Assembly: GCF_014654205.1 (NCBI RefSeq)
Contig: NZ_BNAW01000026.1
Span: 1 to 64,000, forward strand
Length of the DNA: 64,000 nucleotides
Origin: Amycolatopsis bullii
GTDB lineage: Bacteria > Actinomycetota > Actinomycetes > Mycobacteriales > Pseudonocardiaceae
Direction: 5' to 3'
The notes under the pieces are model-generated. The model ran no database searches, was not told the DNA's origin, and saw nothing but the letters and a program-made list of their open reading frames with translations. This document shows, piece by piece, positions 1 through 8,519 of the stretch. Each line of letters begins with the position of its first letter. The stretch's first letter is position 1. The position numbers and the translations under genes are program-made.

Positions 1-756
1 ACTGGCGCCGCGCCGGGCGCCGAGGGCTCCGGCGGCGCGGGCGGTGGTTCCGGCGCTTCCCAGGCCGCCGTGGTGTGGCTGCGGCTGGCCGCGGCGGCGG
101 CCGCGATCGTGCTCGTCGTGCTCGCGCTGCTCAACCCAGCCCGGCTGGCGCATGAGGTGCCGGGTGGGCTGCAGCTCGGGGGTGCTTCCGTCTCGGCGCC
201 CGTCGAAGCCGACCTCAGCAAGCCGCTGGTCTTCACCGGGCCCGGGAACCCCGGCCGCGTTGCGCTCGACCTGTCCGCCGCCGGGATTCCGCTCGGGTCC
301 GCGTCCGGCGAGGCCAAGCCCGACGGCAACGGCTTCACCGCGGAACTCACCCTGCCGGGGATCGCCCGGTGGATCGTCGGTGGCGCCGTCACCGCCGAGG
401 TGCGAACCGGTTCGGCCACCGGGACCTTCACCCTGCTCACCAGTCAGCACCCGCTGGCCAGCGCGATGGGGGCGGGCAGCCTCATCCTGGCGTTGTTCGC
501 CCTCGCCTACCTCGAGTCGGGGCTGCGCACGATCCGCAACGGCCACCGCTGGCGGGGCGCGGCGGTCGGCGGGCCGGTGCTGGGCCTGCTGTTCGGCGCC
601 GCGGTGTGGCTGTGCGTGTCGGTGTTGCGCGTGCACGAGCCGTCGCCGGGGTTCGGGGCCGGGTGCGCGGTGGCCGGCGCGGTCGCGGCCGGGCTGGTCG
701 TCGCGGCGGCGCGGCGCCGGGCGTCCACAGTGGTCAGTCGACCATCCGGACGGTGA
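1..756 (+). CDS. Membrane protein, 5' end outside the window
   Basis: The frame is open from base 1, so the start lies upstream. The first 20 or so codons are a Gly/Ala/Ser-rich linker. A hydrophobic segment follows (nt ~75-140), then about 90 residues that look soluble and beta-rich, then three hydrophobic segments near the C-terminus (around nt 460-525, 565-625 and 660-715) and a basic Arg tail. This suggests a membrane protein with one exported domain between TM1 and TM2. The low-complexity linker suggests another domain further upstream. I do not recognise the family. Its last 23 bases overlap the convergent gene at 734-1156. Confidence 0.6.
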   Translation, partial: TGAAPGAEGSGGAGGGSGASQAAVVWLRLAAAAAAIVLVVLALLNPARLAHEVPGGLQLGGASVSAPVEADLSKPLVFTGPGNPGRVALDLSAAGIPLGSASGEAKPDGNGFTAELTLPGIARWIVGGAVTAEVRTGSATGTFTLLTSQHPLASAMGAGSLILALFALAYLESGLRTIRNGHRWRGAAVGGPVLGLLFGAAVWLCVSVLRVHEPSPGFGAGCAVAGAVAAGLVVAAARRRASTVVSRPSGR

Positions 757-1156
757 CGTTCGGGCTGTAGCTCTTGCGCCGGTTCCACCCCTGCTCGGCG
801 CAGAGGCTCAGCTGGATGGCGCGGTCGGCGGGCGCCCAGTAGCCGGTGCGGACGAAGTAGCCCTCCATCGTGTTCAGCGCGCCGAGGCTCTTGCGCGCCG
901 AGCACATTTCCCAGCCCCACTGGCGCCCGGTCTTCTCGACGCCGTTGCGGCGCACGGAGATCCGCGGGTTGCCGACCGCGCGGATGTCGGCGTCGCCCTC
1001 GGTGACGTAGACGACGCCGTCGATCTTGTAGAACCGGTTGTTGTCCAAGAGGGACACCTGACCGGAGAGGGTGATCCCGACCCGGGCGCCATCGCCGCCC
1101 GTGAGCGTCCAATCGAGACAGAATTCCTGGACCGGGAGTTCCAGCGACTGGGTCAT
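734..1156 (-). CDS. Hypothetical protein (140 aa)
   Basis: A small protein with no signal peptide or membrane segment. The sequence alternates polar and hydrophobic residues and contains several Trp, Tyr and three Cys, as in a compact beta-rich domain. I do not recognise it. The ATG at 1156 has a plausible ribosome site, AGGGGAA, about 8 bases upstream. It converges on the membrane protein gene and overlaps it by 23 bases, so the two 3' ends share sequence without a hairpin. Codon use is normal for the window, which supports a real gene. Confidence 0.6.
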   Translation of the reverse strand: MTQSLELPVQEFCLDWTLTGGDGARVGITLSGQVSLLDNNRFYKIDGVVYVTEGDADIRAVGNPRISVRRNGVEKTGRQWGWEMCSARKSLGALNTMEGYFVRTGYWAPADRAIQLSLCAEQGWNRRKSYSPNVTVRMVD

Positions 1157-1384
1157 GACGAGTTTCCCCTGTTCTCACTGAGCGTCCCTTTCAGAAGATA
1201 GGGATTTTCCGGACGCCGGGAAGGGGCCGGGGCGATCTTCACCCGAAGGGATCCGGTATCGGATGCCTTGCCGCACATGGGTTTTCAGGCAATGGAGTGA
1301 TGTGGGCACGGCGGGTGACAACCGGCTGTCCGGCTGGGTGGTCTTCGCTGCACGGATGGTTGTCCGTCACTGAGGGTGAGCGCT

Positions 1385-1404
1385 AGGTAAAGGAACCATT
1401 ACCT
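1385..1404. promoter_or_regulatory. Inverted repeat upstream of the P-loop kinase gene
   Basis: AGGTAA and TTACCT (1385-1390 and 1399-1404) form a 6-bp inverted repeat with an 8-base spacer, 21 bases before the ATG at 1426. The position fits an operator or a promoter element. The short arms make this tentative. Confidence 0.3.
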
Positions 1405-1425
1405 TCGCTGGGACGTTGGCGGGGC

Positions 1426-1983
1426 ATGAGCGAGCCCTCTGTCCTCGAGCTCGGCCCGCGCGACCTGCTCGTCGTGGCGGGGCTGCCCGGAGCGGGCAAG
1501 ACGACCATGCTCCGCCACGCCGCGGCGGGCCTGCCGGTGCTGGACTCCGACCAGGTCCGGGAGCGGCTCGGGGCGGTGCTCCCGGCGGCGGTGCCGTACC
1601 GCTGGTACCGGCCGCTGGTGCACGCGTGGCACCGGCTGCGGATCGTCGGGCGCGCGCTGGGTGAGGACGGCCCGATCGTGGTCCACGAGCCGTCGACGCG
1701 CGCCTCGACCCGGGCGCTGCTGGCGCTGGTCGGGGTGGTCAGCGGGCGATCGGTGCGGTTGCTGTTCCTCGACGTGCCGGCGGAGGTCGCGCTGGCGGGG
1801 CAGCGCAGCCGGGGGCGGGTGGTGCGGGCGCGGTCGTTTGCGCGGCACGTGCGGCGGGTGGGGAAGTGGCGGGAGGAGCTGCTGGCGGGGAAGGTGCCGG
1901 TGGGGTGGCGGAGTGTTCGGGTGATCGATCGGGTGGGGGCGGGGCGGATGCGGTTGGTGGCGAAGGTGGTGGTGGGTGTTTGA
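1426..1983 (+). CDS. Small P-loop kinase-like ATPase (AAA_33 type)
   Basis: A 185-residue soluble protein with a clear Walker A motif, GLPGAGKT, at residues 19-26. The sequence around VLDSDQVRERLG, and a later LLFLDVP strand like a Walker B, resemble the zeta-toxin/gluconate-kinase-like P-loop kinases (AAA_33). Such proteins phosphorylate small molecules; the substrate here cannot be read from the sequence. The C-terminal half is rich in Arg/Gly/Val, and its DNA becomes extremely G-rich near the 3' end. It stands alone, with an inverted repeat just upstream. The ATG at 1426 was chosen because the Walker A then lies at the usual distance from the N-terminus. Confidence 0.7.
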   Translation: MSEPSVLELGPRDLLVVAGLPGAGKTTMLRHAAAGLPVLDSDQVRERLGAVLPAAVPYRWYRPLVHAWHRLRIVGRALGEDGPIVVHEPSTRASTRALLALVGVVSGRSVRLLFLDVPAEVALAGQRSRGRVVRARSFARHVRRVGKWREELLAGKVPVGWRSVRVIDRVGAGRMRLVAKVVVGV

Positions 1984-2063
1984 GGTTGGTCGGTGATGGG
2001 GTGAGCCCCTGCCGTGGGTTGGTGGGGTAGCCGGGTGAGGGCTCCTGTGGGTGGGCCCGGCTC

Positions 2064-2078
2064 GCCCGCTCCGCGGGC
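2064..2078. terminator. Short GC hairpin after the kinase gene
   Basis: GCCCGC and GCGGGC (2064-2069, 2073-2078) form a 6-bp stem with a 3-base loop in the 250-base gap after the kinase gene. It has no T-run. It is a weak candidate terminator; I see nothing else coding in this gap. Confidence 0.25.
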
Positions 2079-2172
2079 CTTGCGCTGGGCGGTGCCCGGT
2101 TCGGCCGTCGGGTGGCGGCTCGTGTTGCGCCCTCCGGTGCGGCTGCCCGCCCGAGTCCGTCAACCCTCCTTT

Positions 2173-2205
2173 TGGTCTGGACAACTCACACATTGGTCCA
2201 GACAA
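2173..2205. promoter_or_regulatory. Two DasR-box-like sites (dre) before the chitinase gene
   Basis: TGGTCTGGACAA (2173-2184) and TGGTCCAGACAA (2194-2205) are near-identical imperfect palindromes, start to start 21 bases apart, or two helical turns. They lie 29-61 bases before the chitinase ATG. They resemble the DasR-responsive element of streptomycetes (core TGGTCTAGACCA) and the direct repeats known before Streptomyces chitinase genes. DasR is the GntR-family sensor of glucosamine phosphates, so induction by chitin breakdown products is inferred. Confidence 0.6.
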
Positions 2206-2233
2206 TAAGGTCTCTCCCTGACTGGAGGACCCG

Positions 2234-4000
2234 ATGAGGCGTTCCCGACTCTCCGCAACCCTCGCCGCTTTCCTGCTCGCGCTCTCGGGGCTGCTCGCCG
2301 TCCCCGCCGCGGCCGCCAACCTTCTCACCAATCCCGGGTTCGAGGCCGGGTCGCTGGCCGGCTGGACCTGTGCCAATGCCACCACCGTGACCAGCCCCGT
2401 GCACTCCGGCAGTCATGCCCTCGCCGGCACTCCCGCCGGCGCCGACTATGCCCAGTGCTCCCAGACCGTCGCCGTTCAGCCCAACACCACCTACTCCGTC
2501 TCCGCCTGGGTGCGGGGGAACCCCGTCTACCTCGGGGTCACCGGGGGCCCCTCGACCTGGTCCGGCAACTCGAGCGCCTACAACCAGCTGTCGCTCACCT
2601 TCACCACCGGCAACCAGACCTCCGCCCAGCTCTACCTCCACGGCTGGTACGGCGCCGGCACCTACTACGCCGACGACGTCGTCCTCGATGGCCCCGGTGG
2701 CAATACCCCCGGCACTCCCAGCTCTCCCGGCACCCCGCAGATCACCGCCGTCACGGCCAACTCCGTGGCCCTGAGCTGGGGTGCCAGCGCCGGGACCCTC
2801 ACCGGGTACCGCGTCTACGAAGGCAGCACCGTCGTCGCCACGAGCAGCGGGACCAGTGCCACCATCGGCGGCCTCACCGCCTGCACCACCCACAGCTACA
2901 CGGTCGCCGCCTACAACGGCGCCGGGGAGTCGCCGAAGAGCGCCGCCGTCAGCGGGAGCACCTCCGGGTGCGTTGACACCGGCCTGCCCAAGCACGCCCT
3001 CGTCGGCTACCTGCACGCCAGCTTCGCGAACGGCTCCGGCTACGTCCGGATGGCCGACGTGCCCGCCGCCTGGGACATCATCGATCTGGCCTTCGGCGAG
3101 CCGACCTCCGTCACCTCCGGGGACATCCGGTTCACCCGGTGCCCCGCCACCGAATGCCCGAACGTCGAAAGTGACGCCGACTTCGTCGCCGCGATCAAGG
3201 CCAAGCAAGCGCAGGGCAAGAAGGTCCTCATCTCCATCGGCGGGCAGAACGGCCAGGTCCAGCTGACGACCACCGCCGCGCGGGACAAGTTCGTCAGCTC
3301 CGTCTCTGCGATCATCGACAAGTACGGCCTCAACGGCCTCGACGTCGACTTCGAGGGACACTCGCTGTCGCTCAACGCCGGGGACACCGACTTCCGCAAC
3401 CCGACCACGCCCGTCATCGTCAACCTGATCTCCGCGCTGAAGACGCTCAAGGCCAAGTACGGCTCAGCATTCGTGCTCACGATGGCGCCGGAGACGTTCT
3501 TCGTGCAGGTCGGCTACCAGTTCTACGGCGGCTCGGGCGCCGGGGACGCGCGGACCGGCGCCTACCTGCCCGTCATCCACGCGCTGCGCGACTCGCTCAC
3601 CGTGCTGCACGTCCAGGACTACAACTCCGGCCCGGTGATGGGCCTCGACAACCAGTACCACAACATGGGCGGCGCCGAGTTCCACATCGCCATGACCGAC
3701 ATGCTCAAAGCCGGCTTCAGCGTCGCGAACACCGGCCAGTTCTTCCCCGGCCTGCGGCCGGACCAGATCGCGATCGGGCTGCCCGCCGCGGTCAGCGCGG
3801 GCAACGGCTACACCTCACCCGCCGACGTCCAGACCGCGGTGAACTGCCTGGTCAAGGGCAGTGGCTGCGGCTCGTACACGCTGCGCGGCGGTACCTCGCC
3901 GAACTTCCGCGGGCTGATGACGTGGTCGATCAACTGGGACAAGTACTACGGCTGGGAGTTCCAGAACAGCCACGAACCGTTCCTGAACGCCCTGCCGTGA
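2234..4000 (+). CDS. Secreted GH18 chitinase with carbohydrate-binding and FnIII domains
   Basis: Hydrolyses beta-1,4 links of chitin outside the cell. The 588-residue product starts with a Sec signal peptide (MRRSR, hydrophobic core, Ala-rich cleavage region near residues 26-29). A jelly-roll carbohydrate-binding module follows (about 30-155, beginning NLLTNPGFE and ending DDVVLDG). After a Gly/Pro/Ser linker comes one fibronectin III domain (about 165-245), then the GH18 barrel (about 252-588). The catalytic signature is GLDVDFE with Glu374 as proton donor; the residue before the signature Gly is Asn rather than Asp, which the GH18 pattern allows. GGAGGA lies at ideal distance from the ATG. 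Two dre-like sites precede it and a hairpin follows. Best guess within GH18: a bacterial ChiC/ChiD-like chitinase. Confidence 0.9.
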   Translation: MRRSRLSATLAAFLLALSGLLAVPAAAANLLTNPGFEAGSLAGWTCANATTVTSPVHSGSHALAGTPAGADYAQCSQTVAVQPNTTYSVSAWVRGNPVYLGVTGGPSTWSGNSSAYNQLSLTFTTGNQTSAQLYLHGWYGAGTYYADDVVLDGPGGNTPGTPSSPGTPQITAVTANSVALSWGASAGTLTGYRVYEGSTVVATSSGTSATIGGLTACTTHSYTVAAYNGAGESPKSAAVSGSTSGCVDTGLPKHALVGYLHASFANGSGYVRMADVPAAWDIIDLAFGEPTSVTSGDIRFTRCPATECPNVESDADFVAAIKAKQAQGKKVLISIGGQNGQVQLTTTAARDKFVSSVSAIIDKYGLNGLDVDFEGHSLSLNAGDTDFRNPTTPVIVNLISALKTLKAKYGSAFVLTMAPETFFVQVGYQFYGGSGAGDARTGAYLPVIHALRDSLTVLHVQDYNSGPVMGLDNQYHNMGGAEFHIAMTDMLKAGFSVANTGQFFPGLRPDQIAIGLPAAVSAGNGYTSPADVQTAVNCLVKGSGCGSYTLRGGTSPNFRGLMTWSINWDKYYGWEFQNSHEPFLNALP

Positions 4001-4009
4001 CGCCGGGCG

Positions 4010-4038
4010 GTGTGCCCCGCCGCCGCGGTGGGGCACAC
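4010..4038. terminator. Hairpin after the chitinase gene
   Basis: GTGTGCCCC (4010-4018) pairs perfectly with GGGGCACAC (4030-4038) around an 11-base loop, ten bases after the chitinase stop. No T-run follows, as is usual in actinobacteria. It ends just before the GTG of the IclR gene, so it could also affect that gene's leader. Confidence 0.5.
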
Positions 4039-4046
4039 TGTCCGAC

Positions 4047-4802
4047 GTGGTCAAGCCGGCGCAGGGCGAATCCGTGCTGAGCCGTGTCGTCCGGATCTTC
4101 GAGACCTTCGGCCCGGACACGCCGGCGTTGCGCGTCACCGACATCGCGCGGCGGGCGGATCTCCCCGTCGCGACGGCGTCGAGGCTGGTCGAAGAGCTGG
4201 TCGGGCACGGCTGGCTGCGGCGCGATCCGGACCGGCGGGTCCGCGTCGGCGTCCGGCTGTGGGAGCTGGCGTCCCGCGCTTCGCCGACGCTCGGGCTGCG
4301 CGAGGCGGCGATGCCGTTCATGGAGGACCTGCACGCCGTCGTCGGGCACCACACCCAGCTCGCGGTGCTGGAGGACCGCGAGGTGCTGTTCGTCGAGCGG
4401 CTCTCGGCGCCCGGCGCGGTCGTCAACGTGACGCGGGTGGCCGGGCGGCTGCCGCTGCACGCGTCGTCGTCCGGGCTGGTGCTGCTCGCCCACGCGCCCG
4501 CCGACCTGCAGGAACACGTGCTGACCGGCCCGCTCGACGCCTTCCGCCGCACGACGCTGACCGATCCGGCGCGGCTGCGCCGGTTCCTCGCCGACGTCCG
4601 GCGCACCGGGTACGCGTTCTGCGCGGGGTTCATCGACGAAGAGACCACGGGCATCGCCGTCCCGCTGCGGGGCCCGGGCGGCGACGTCGTCGCGGCGCTG
4701 TCGGTGATCGTGCCCAACGACCGGAACGCGCGGACCCAGATCCCCGCCCTGCAGGCCGCGGCGCGCGGCATCTCGCGGGCAATGGGGAATTTCTCTCACT
4801 GA
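4047..4802 (+). CDS. IclR-family transcriptional regulator (PobR-like by context)
   Basis: A 251-residue regulator with an N-terminal winged helix-turn-helix (about 10-65: LRVTDIARRADLPVATASRLVEELV read in two parts) and a C-terminal IclR effector domain (about 80-250). IclR proteins bind small aromatic or acid effectors. It lies 73 bases upstream of pobA in the same direction, so control of 4-hydroxybenzoate hydroxylase is inferred, as for the IclR-type PobR of Acinetobacter. The GTG start at 4047 has no clear ribosome site and may be leaderless. A palindrome lies exactly at its stop codon, before pobA. Confidence 0.8.
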   Translation: MVKPAQGESVLSRVVRIFETFGPDTPALRVTDIARRADLPVATASRLVEELVGHGWLRRDPDRRVRVGVRLWELASRASPTLGLREAAMPFMEDLHAVVGHHTQLAVLEDREVLFVERLSAPGAVVNVTRVAGRLPLHASSSGLVLLAHAPADLQEHVLTGPLDAFRRTTLTDPARLRRFLADVRRTGYAFCAGFIDEETTGIAVPLRGPGGDVVAALSVIVPNDRNARTQIPALQAAARGISRAMGNFSH

Positions 4803-4809
4803 ATGAGAA
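4791..4809. promoter_or_regulatory. Inverted repeat between the IclR gene and pobA
   Basis: TTCTC and GAGAA (4791-4795, 4805-4809) flank TCACTGAATGA, which is itself partly symmetric (TCTCA-CTGAA-TGAGA). The element spans the iclR stop codon and lies 67 bases before the pobA start. It is a plausible operator for the IclR protein, although known IclR sites are often longer. Confidence 0.4.
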
Positions 4810-4875
4810 TGCCGTAGTGGCGGGCGCGGCCGCCGATCCATGCTCGGGCTCTCCTCGCGTGAAAGGACGTTCGCC

Positions 4876-6027
4876 GTGCGCACCCAGGTCGTCATCGTCG
4901 GCGCCGGCCCGGCCGGGCTGCTGCTGTCCCACCTGCTCGGGCTCGAAGGCATCGACTCGGTGCTGGTCGAGCGGCAGACCGCGGAGTACGTCCAGGCGCG
5001 CATCCGCGCCGGGATCCTCGAGGCGGGCACGGTGGAACTCCTGCGGGACGTCGGCCTCGGCGCCCGCCTCGACGTCGAGGGCATGGAGCACCGCGGGATC
5101 TACCTGCAGTGGCCGGAAAACCGGCACCACGTCGACTTCACCGACCTCATCGGACGGTCGGTGACCGTCTACGGCCAGACCGAGGTGACCAAGGACCTGA
5201 TGGCGGCGCGGGAGAAGGCCGGCCGCCCGGCGTACTACTCGGCCGCCGACGTCACGCTGCACGACGTCACCGGCAGGCCGCACGTGACCTTTGTGGACGG
5301 TGACGGCACGGCGCGGCGGATCGACGCGGACGTCGTCGTCGGCTGCGACGGCTTCCACGGGCCGAGCCGCGCGTCGGTTCCCCGGCCGCACGTCTGGGAG
5401 CGGGCCTATCCCTTCGCTTGGCTGGGTGTGCTGGCCGACGTCGCCCCCTCGACGGACGAGCTGATCTACGCCTGGCACCCGGACGGGTTCGCCATGCACA
5501 GCATGCGCTCCCCGCGGGTCAGCCGGTTCTACCTGCAGGTGGCTCCGGACGAGGACATCGCGCGGTGGAGCGACGACCGGATCTGGACGGCGCTGTCGCA
5601 GCGGCTGGGCGTTCCGGGGTGGACGCTGGAAACCGGGACGATCACCGAGAAGAGCGTGCTCCCGATGCGGAGCTTCGTGACGACCCCGATGCGGCACGGA
5701 AACCTCTACCTGGCCGGGGATGCCGCGCACATCGTGCCGCCGACCGGGGCGAAGGGGCTCAACCTGGCGGTGGCGGACGTCGCCCTGCTGGCGCGGGCGC
5801 TGACGGCGTCCTTCCGCGGCGACGACCGGCTCGTCGACGCGTACTCGGAGACGGCGTTGCGGCGGGTCTGGCGCTGCACCCACTTCTCGTGGTGGATGAC
5901 GTCGATGCTGCACCGCCACGGCGACGACTTCGACGCCCAGCTCCAGCTCTCCCAGCTGCATCGCACGGTGAGTTCCCTCCCCGCGAAGACCGAACTGGCC
6001 GAGAACTACGCCGGCCTGCCCCTGTAG
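4876..6027 (+). CDS. pobA: 4-hydroxybenzoate 3-monooxygenase
   Basis: A flavoprotein hydroxylase that converts 4-hydroxybenzoate to protocatechuate with NAD(P)H and O2, feeding the beta-ketoadipate pathway. The 383-residue protein has the N-terminal Rossmann motif GAGPAG (about 9-14). The PobA-type segment RIRAGILEAGTVELL follows, and later the FAD-ribityl motif GDAAHIVPPTGAKGLNLAV. Length and motifs match PHBH (about 390 aa). I place the start at GTG 4876 because AAAGGA lies 8 bases upstream and the Rossmann strand then begins at residue 3; an in-frame ATG at 4840 would add 12 unlikely residues. No pca ring-cleavage genes lie nearby. The gene ends 2 bases before the convergent histidine kinase gene. 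Confidence 0.93.
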   Translation: MRTQVVIVGAGPAGLLLSHLLGLEGIDSVLVERQTAEYVQARIRAGILEAGTVELLRDVGLGARLDVEGMEHRGIYLQWPENRHHVDFTDLIGRSVTVYGQTEVTKDLMAAREKAGRPAYYSAADVTLHDVTGRPHVTFVDGDGTARRIDADVVVGCDGFHGPSRASVPRPHVWERAYPFAWLGVLADVAPSTDELIYAWHPDGFAMHSMRSPRVSRFYLQVAPDEDIARWSDDRIWTALSQRLGVPGWTLETGTITEKSVLPMRSFVTTPMRHGNLYLAGDAAHIVPPTGAKGLNLAVADVALLARALTASFRGDDRLVDAYSETALRRVWRCTHFSWWMTSMLHRHGDDFDAQLQLSQLHRTVSSLPAKTELAENYAGLPL

Positions 6028-6029
6028 CT

Positions 6030-7781
6030 CTACCGCGACCGCGGCAGCCGGACGGTGAACGTCGATCCGGCGTCCACTTCGGACTCCACCGTCACCGTCC
6101 CGCCGTGGGCCTGCACGAGGTGCCGCACGATGGCGAGCCCGAGCCCGCTGCCGCCGGTCTGGCGGCTGCGGGACTTCTCGGCCCGCCAGAACCGGTCGAA
6201 CACGTGCGGCAGGTCCTCGGCGGCGATGCCGGTGCCGGTGTCGGCCACGGCGAGCGTCACTTCGTCCGCGGTGGCCGAGACGCGGATCGTCACCCGGCCG
6301 CCGGCCGGGGTGTGCCGGATCGCGTTCGTCACCAGGTTGCCGACGATCTGCCGGAGCCGGACCGGGTCGGCGGTCAACGCGGCTTCGCCGAGCGCTTCGA
6401 CGGTGAGCGTGACACCACCGGTGGCGGCCCGGTCGGCGTGCGCGGCGGCGACGTGGCCGGCCAGCTCCGCGGCGTCGACGGGCTCGGGGTGCAGGCGCAG
6501 CTGCCCGGCGTCGGCCGCGGCGAGGTCCTGCAGGTCGTCGACGATGTGCTGCAGCAGCACGGTCTCCTCGAGCAGTGACGCGCTCAGGGCCCGGTCGAAC
6601 GGCAGGTGCCCGTCTTCGGCGGCTTCGAGCCGGCCGCGGATGACGTTGAGCGGGTTGCGCAGCTCGTGGGCGATGTCGCTGACCATCGCCTTCCGCTGCT
6701 CCTCGATGCGTTCGCGCCGCGCGGTGAGGTCGTTGAACGCGGCGGCGAGGTAGCCGACCTCGTCGCGGGACTTCACCGGCGCCGGCCGGTCCTGCTGCGC
6801 GGCCTCGGTCAAGGCCCGCAGCGGGCGGGACAGCCGCCGCGCGACGAGGGCGGTGAGGGCGACGGCCAGCACCAGCACGCCGCCGGTCACCGCGAAGATC
6901 CGGGTCAGGTTCTCCCGGGAGAGCGTGAACGTCGGCAGCGGCGAGCCGCCCGGGCCGAGCGTGAACAGCAACGCGGGTGGCGCGACGTACGGCGTGAGCT
7001 GCTCGCGGCGGCCCGCGTCGAGGCAGCCCTGGATCGGCCGCGGGGTCGGGATGTCGAGGGCTTCCAGGTCGAGCCCCAGTTTCACCGGCTCGGCGCCCTG
7101 GCTCTGCAGGCAGCGGTTGACGACGTCGTTCAGGCCGGTGAGCGCGGCCTGCTCGGTCGGCGTCGGTTCGGCCAGTTCGAACAGCCCGCACTTGCCGGCG
7201 TAGTAGCGGGCGGACAGCTGGTCGAGCCCGGTGAGCAGCGGCCGCCCGGTCGGCGATTCGCGCACCTGGCTGGGCAGGCCGATCGCGCCGAGGCAGGCGG
7301 TGGCCTTCCTGGCCAGGGTGGCGAGTTCCTCGCGTTCGGACTTCGGCAGCTTGAACGGGCCGGCCGCGCGCGGGTCGATGCCGCTCGTGCCGGCCTCGGG
7401 CAGCAGCACCGGGTCGACGTGCAGCGGGTCGACCGACGCGGTCGCCTTGACCGGCAGGGTGACCGGCGCGCCCCCGGAGTCGCCGAGGACGCGCCGGTCG
7501 AGGGTGGTCAGCACGACCCGGCGGCCGGTCTGTTCCGACAGCGCCCGCAGCCGGGGGCCGACCTGGTCCCACGTGTGGTTCACCGCGGCGAAGCCGAGCA
7601 GCTCGGTGTAGATCGTCGCGTCGCCGGAGAGGGCCTGCCCCTGCTCCTGCTGGATCGCGCGGGTGGTGGTCTGCACGGCGAGCCACGCGGTCGCGGTGAT
7701 GGAGGCGAGCGCGATGAGCAGGGAGACGGCGGTGAGCCGGACGACGAGACTGCGCCGCCGCGGAAAGCTACCCGGGCTCAT
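6030..7781 (-). CDS. Two-component sensor histidine kinase (HAMP)
   Basis: A membrane sensor of 583 residues. TM1 lies at about 13-35, followed by a large extracytoplasmic domain (about 36-285) with three or four Cys residues and no recognised ligand fold. TM2 is at about 290-312 and a HAMP segment follows. The dimerisation/phosphoacceptor helix reads SDIAHELRNPL, with His as acceptor. The ATPase domain shows the N box (NLVTNAIRHT), G1 (VADTGTGI) and G2 (GSGLGLAIV). It is in the BaeS/PhoR-like EnvZ class. It overlaps the upstream response regulator by 14 bases, so the pair is translated together. The signal is unknown. Confidence 0.9.
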   Translation of the reverse strand: MSPGSFPRRRSLVVRLTAVSLLIALASITATAWLAVQTTTRAIQQEQGQALSGDATIYTELLGFAAVNHTWDQVGPRLRALSEQTGRRVVLTTLDRRVLGDSGGAPVTLPVKATASVDPLHVDPVLLPEAGTSGIDPRAAGPFKLPKSEREELATLARKATACLGAIGLPSQVRESPTGRPLLTGLDQLSARYYAGKCGLFELAEPTPTEQAALTGLNDVVNRCLQSQGAEPVKLGLDLEALDIPTPRPIQGCLDAGRREQLTPYVAPPALLFTLGPGGSPLPTFTLSRENLTRIFAVTGGVLVLAVALTALVARRLSRPLRALTEAAQQDRPAPVKSRDEVGYLAAAFNDLTARRERIEEQRKAMVSDIAHELRNPLNVIRGRLEAAEDGHLPFDRALSASLLEETVLLQHIVDDLQDLAAADAGQLRLHPEPVDAAELAGHVAAAHADRAATGGVTLTVEALGEAALTADPVRLRQIVGNLVTNAIRHTPAGGRVTIRVSATADEVTLAVADTGTGIAAEDLPHVFDRFWRAEKSRSRQTGGSGLGLAIVRHLVQAHGGTVTVESEVDAGSTFTVRLPRSR

Positions 7782-8466
7782 TTTCCGCCGTCAGCTTGTA
7801 CCCGACGCCGAAGACGGTCCGCAGGTAGACGGGCTTCTGCGGGTCCGGTTCGAGCTTCTTCCGCAGGTTGAGCACGTGGACGTCGATGATCCGGGTGCTG
7901 ACGAACCGGTCGTCGCCCCGGGTCAGTTCGAGCAGCTGACGGCGGGTGAACACCCGGCCCGGCTGCCGGATCAGCGTCTCGAGCAGCTGGAACTCGCCCG
8001 GGGTCGTCTCCACCGGGCGCCCGCCGACCGACACCTCGTGCCGCACCGGGTCGAGCCGCAGCCCACCGGCCCGCAAGGCGGTGTCGGGCGGCTCGCGGCG
8101 CCCGGCGGTCCGCCGCAGCAGCGTCCGCACCCGGGCCATCAGCTCGCGCGGGCTGTACGGCTTGGTCAGGTAGTCGTCGGCGCCGAGGTCGAGGCCGAGC
8201 AGGAGGTCGTCCTCGGTGGCGCGGGCGGTCAGCATGAGCACCGCGACGTCGGATTCCCCGCGCAGGATCCGGCAGACGTCGAGACCGTCGACCTTCGGCA
8301 TCATCACGTCCAGGACCAGCAGGTCGGGCCGGTCGCGCCGGGCTTCGTCGAGAGCGGCCCGGCCGTCCGGGACCAGCACCACGGCGTGGCCTTCGCTCTC
8401 GAGGTAGAGCCGGAGAACCTCAGCCTGCTTCTCGTCGTCCTCGGCGACCAGTACACGTGCGCACAC
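7768..8466 (-). CDS. OmpR/PhoB-family response regulator
   Basis: Partner of the following histidine kinase. The 232-residue protein has a receiver domain (1-120: acidic pocket E9/D10/D11, phosphoacceptor Asp53 in VLDVMMP, the conserved Thr of LMLTARAT, and Lys of TKPY). A winged-helix effector domain follows (about 135-230, ending in the usual YLRTVFGVGYKL). The GTG at 8466 is the only start that leaves a normal receiver N-terminus; AGGAGG lies about 15 bases upstream, rather far. The gene is first in the operon. Confidence 0.9.
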   Translation of the reverse strand: MCARVLVAEDDEKQAEVLRLYLESEGHAVVLVPDGRAALDEARRDRPDLLVLDVMMPKVDGLDVCRILRGESDVAVLMLTARATEDDLLLGLDLGADDYLTKPYSPRELMARVRTLLRRTAGRREPPDTALRAGGLRLDPVRHEVSVGGRPVETTPGEFQLLETLIRQPGRVFTRRQLLELTRGDDRFVSTRIIDVHVLNLRKKLEPDPQKPVYLRTVFGVGYKLTAENEPG

Positions 8467-8519
8467 GGCGTCGAGGGTAGGCCTCCTGACACCGTTCCCA
8501 CCGCATCCTGACCGGATCT

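Noticed and set aside
4630..7686. Very long open frame on the minus strand across iclR, pobA and the kinase gene
   Set aside because: It is antisense or out of frame to three well-supported genes and is full of Arg/Pro/Gly runs typical of shadow frames in high-GC DNA.
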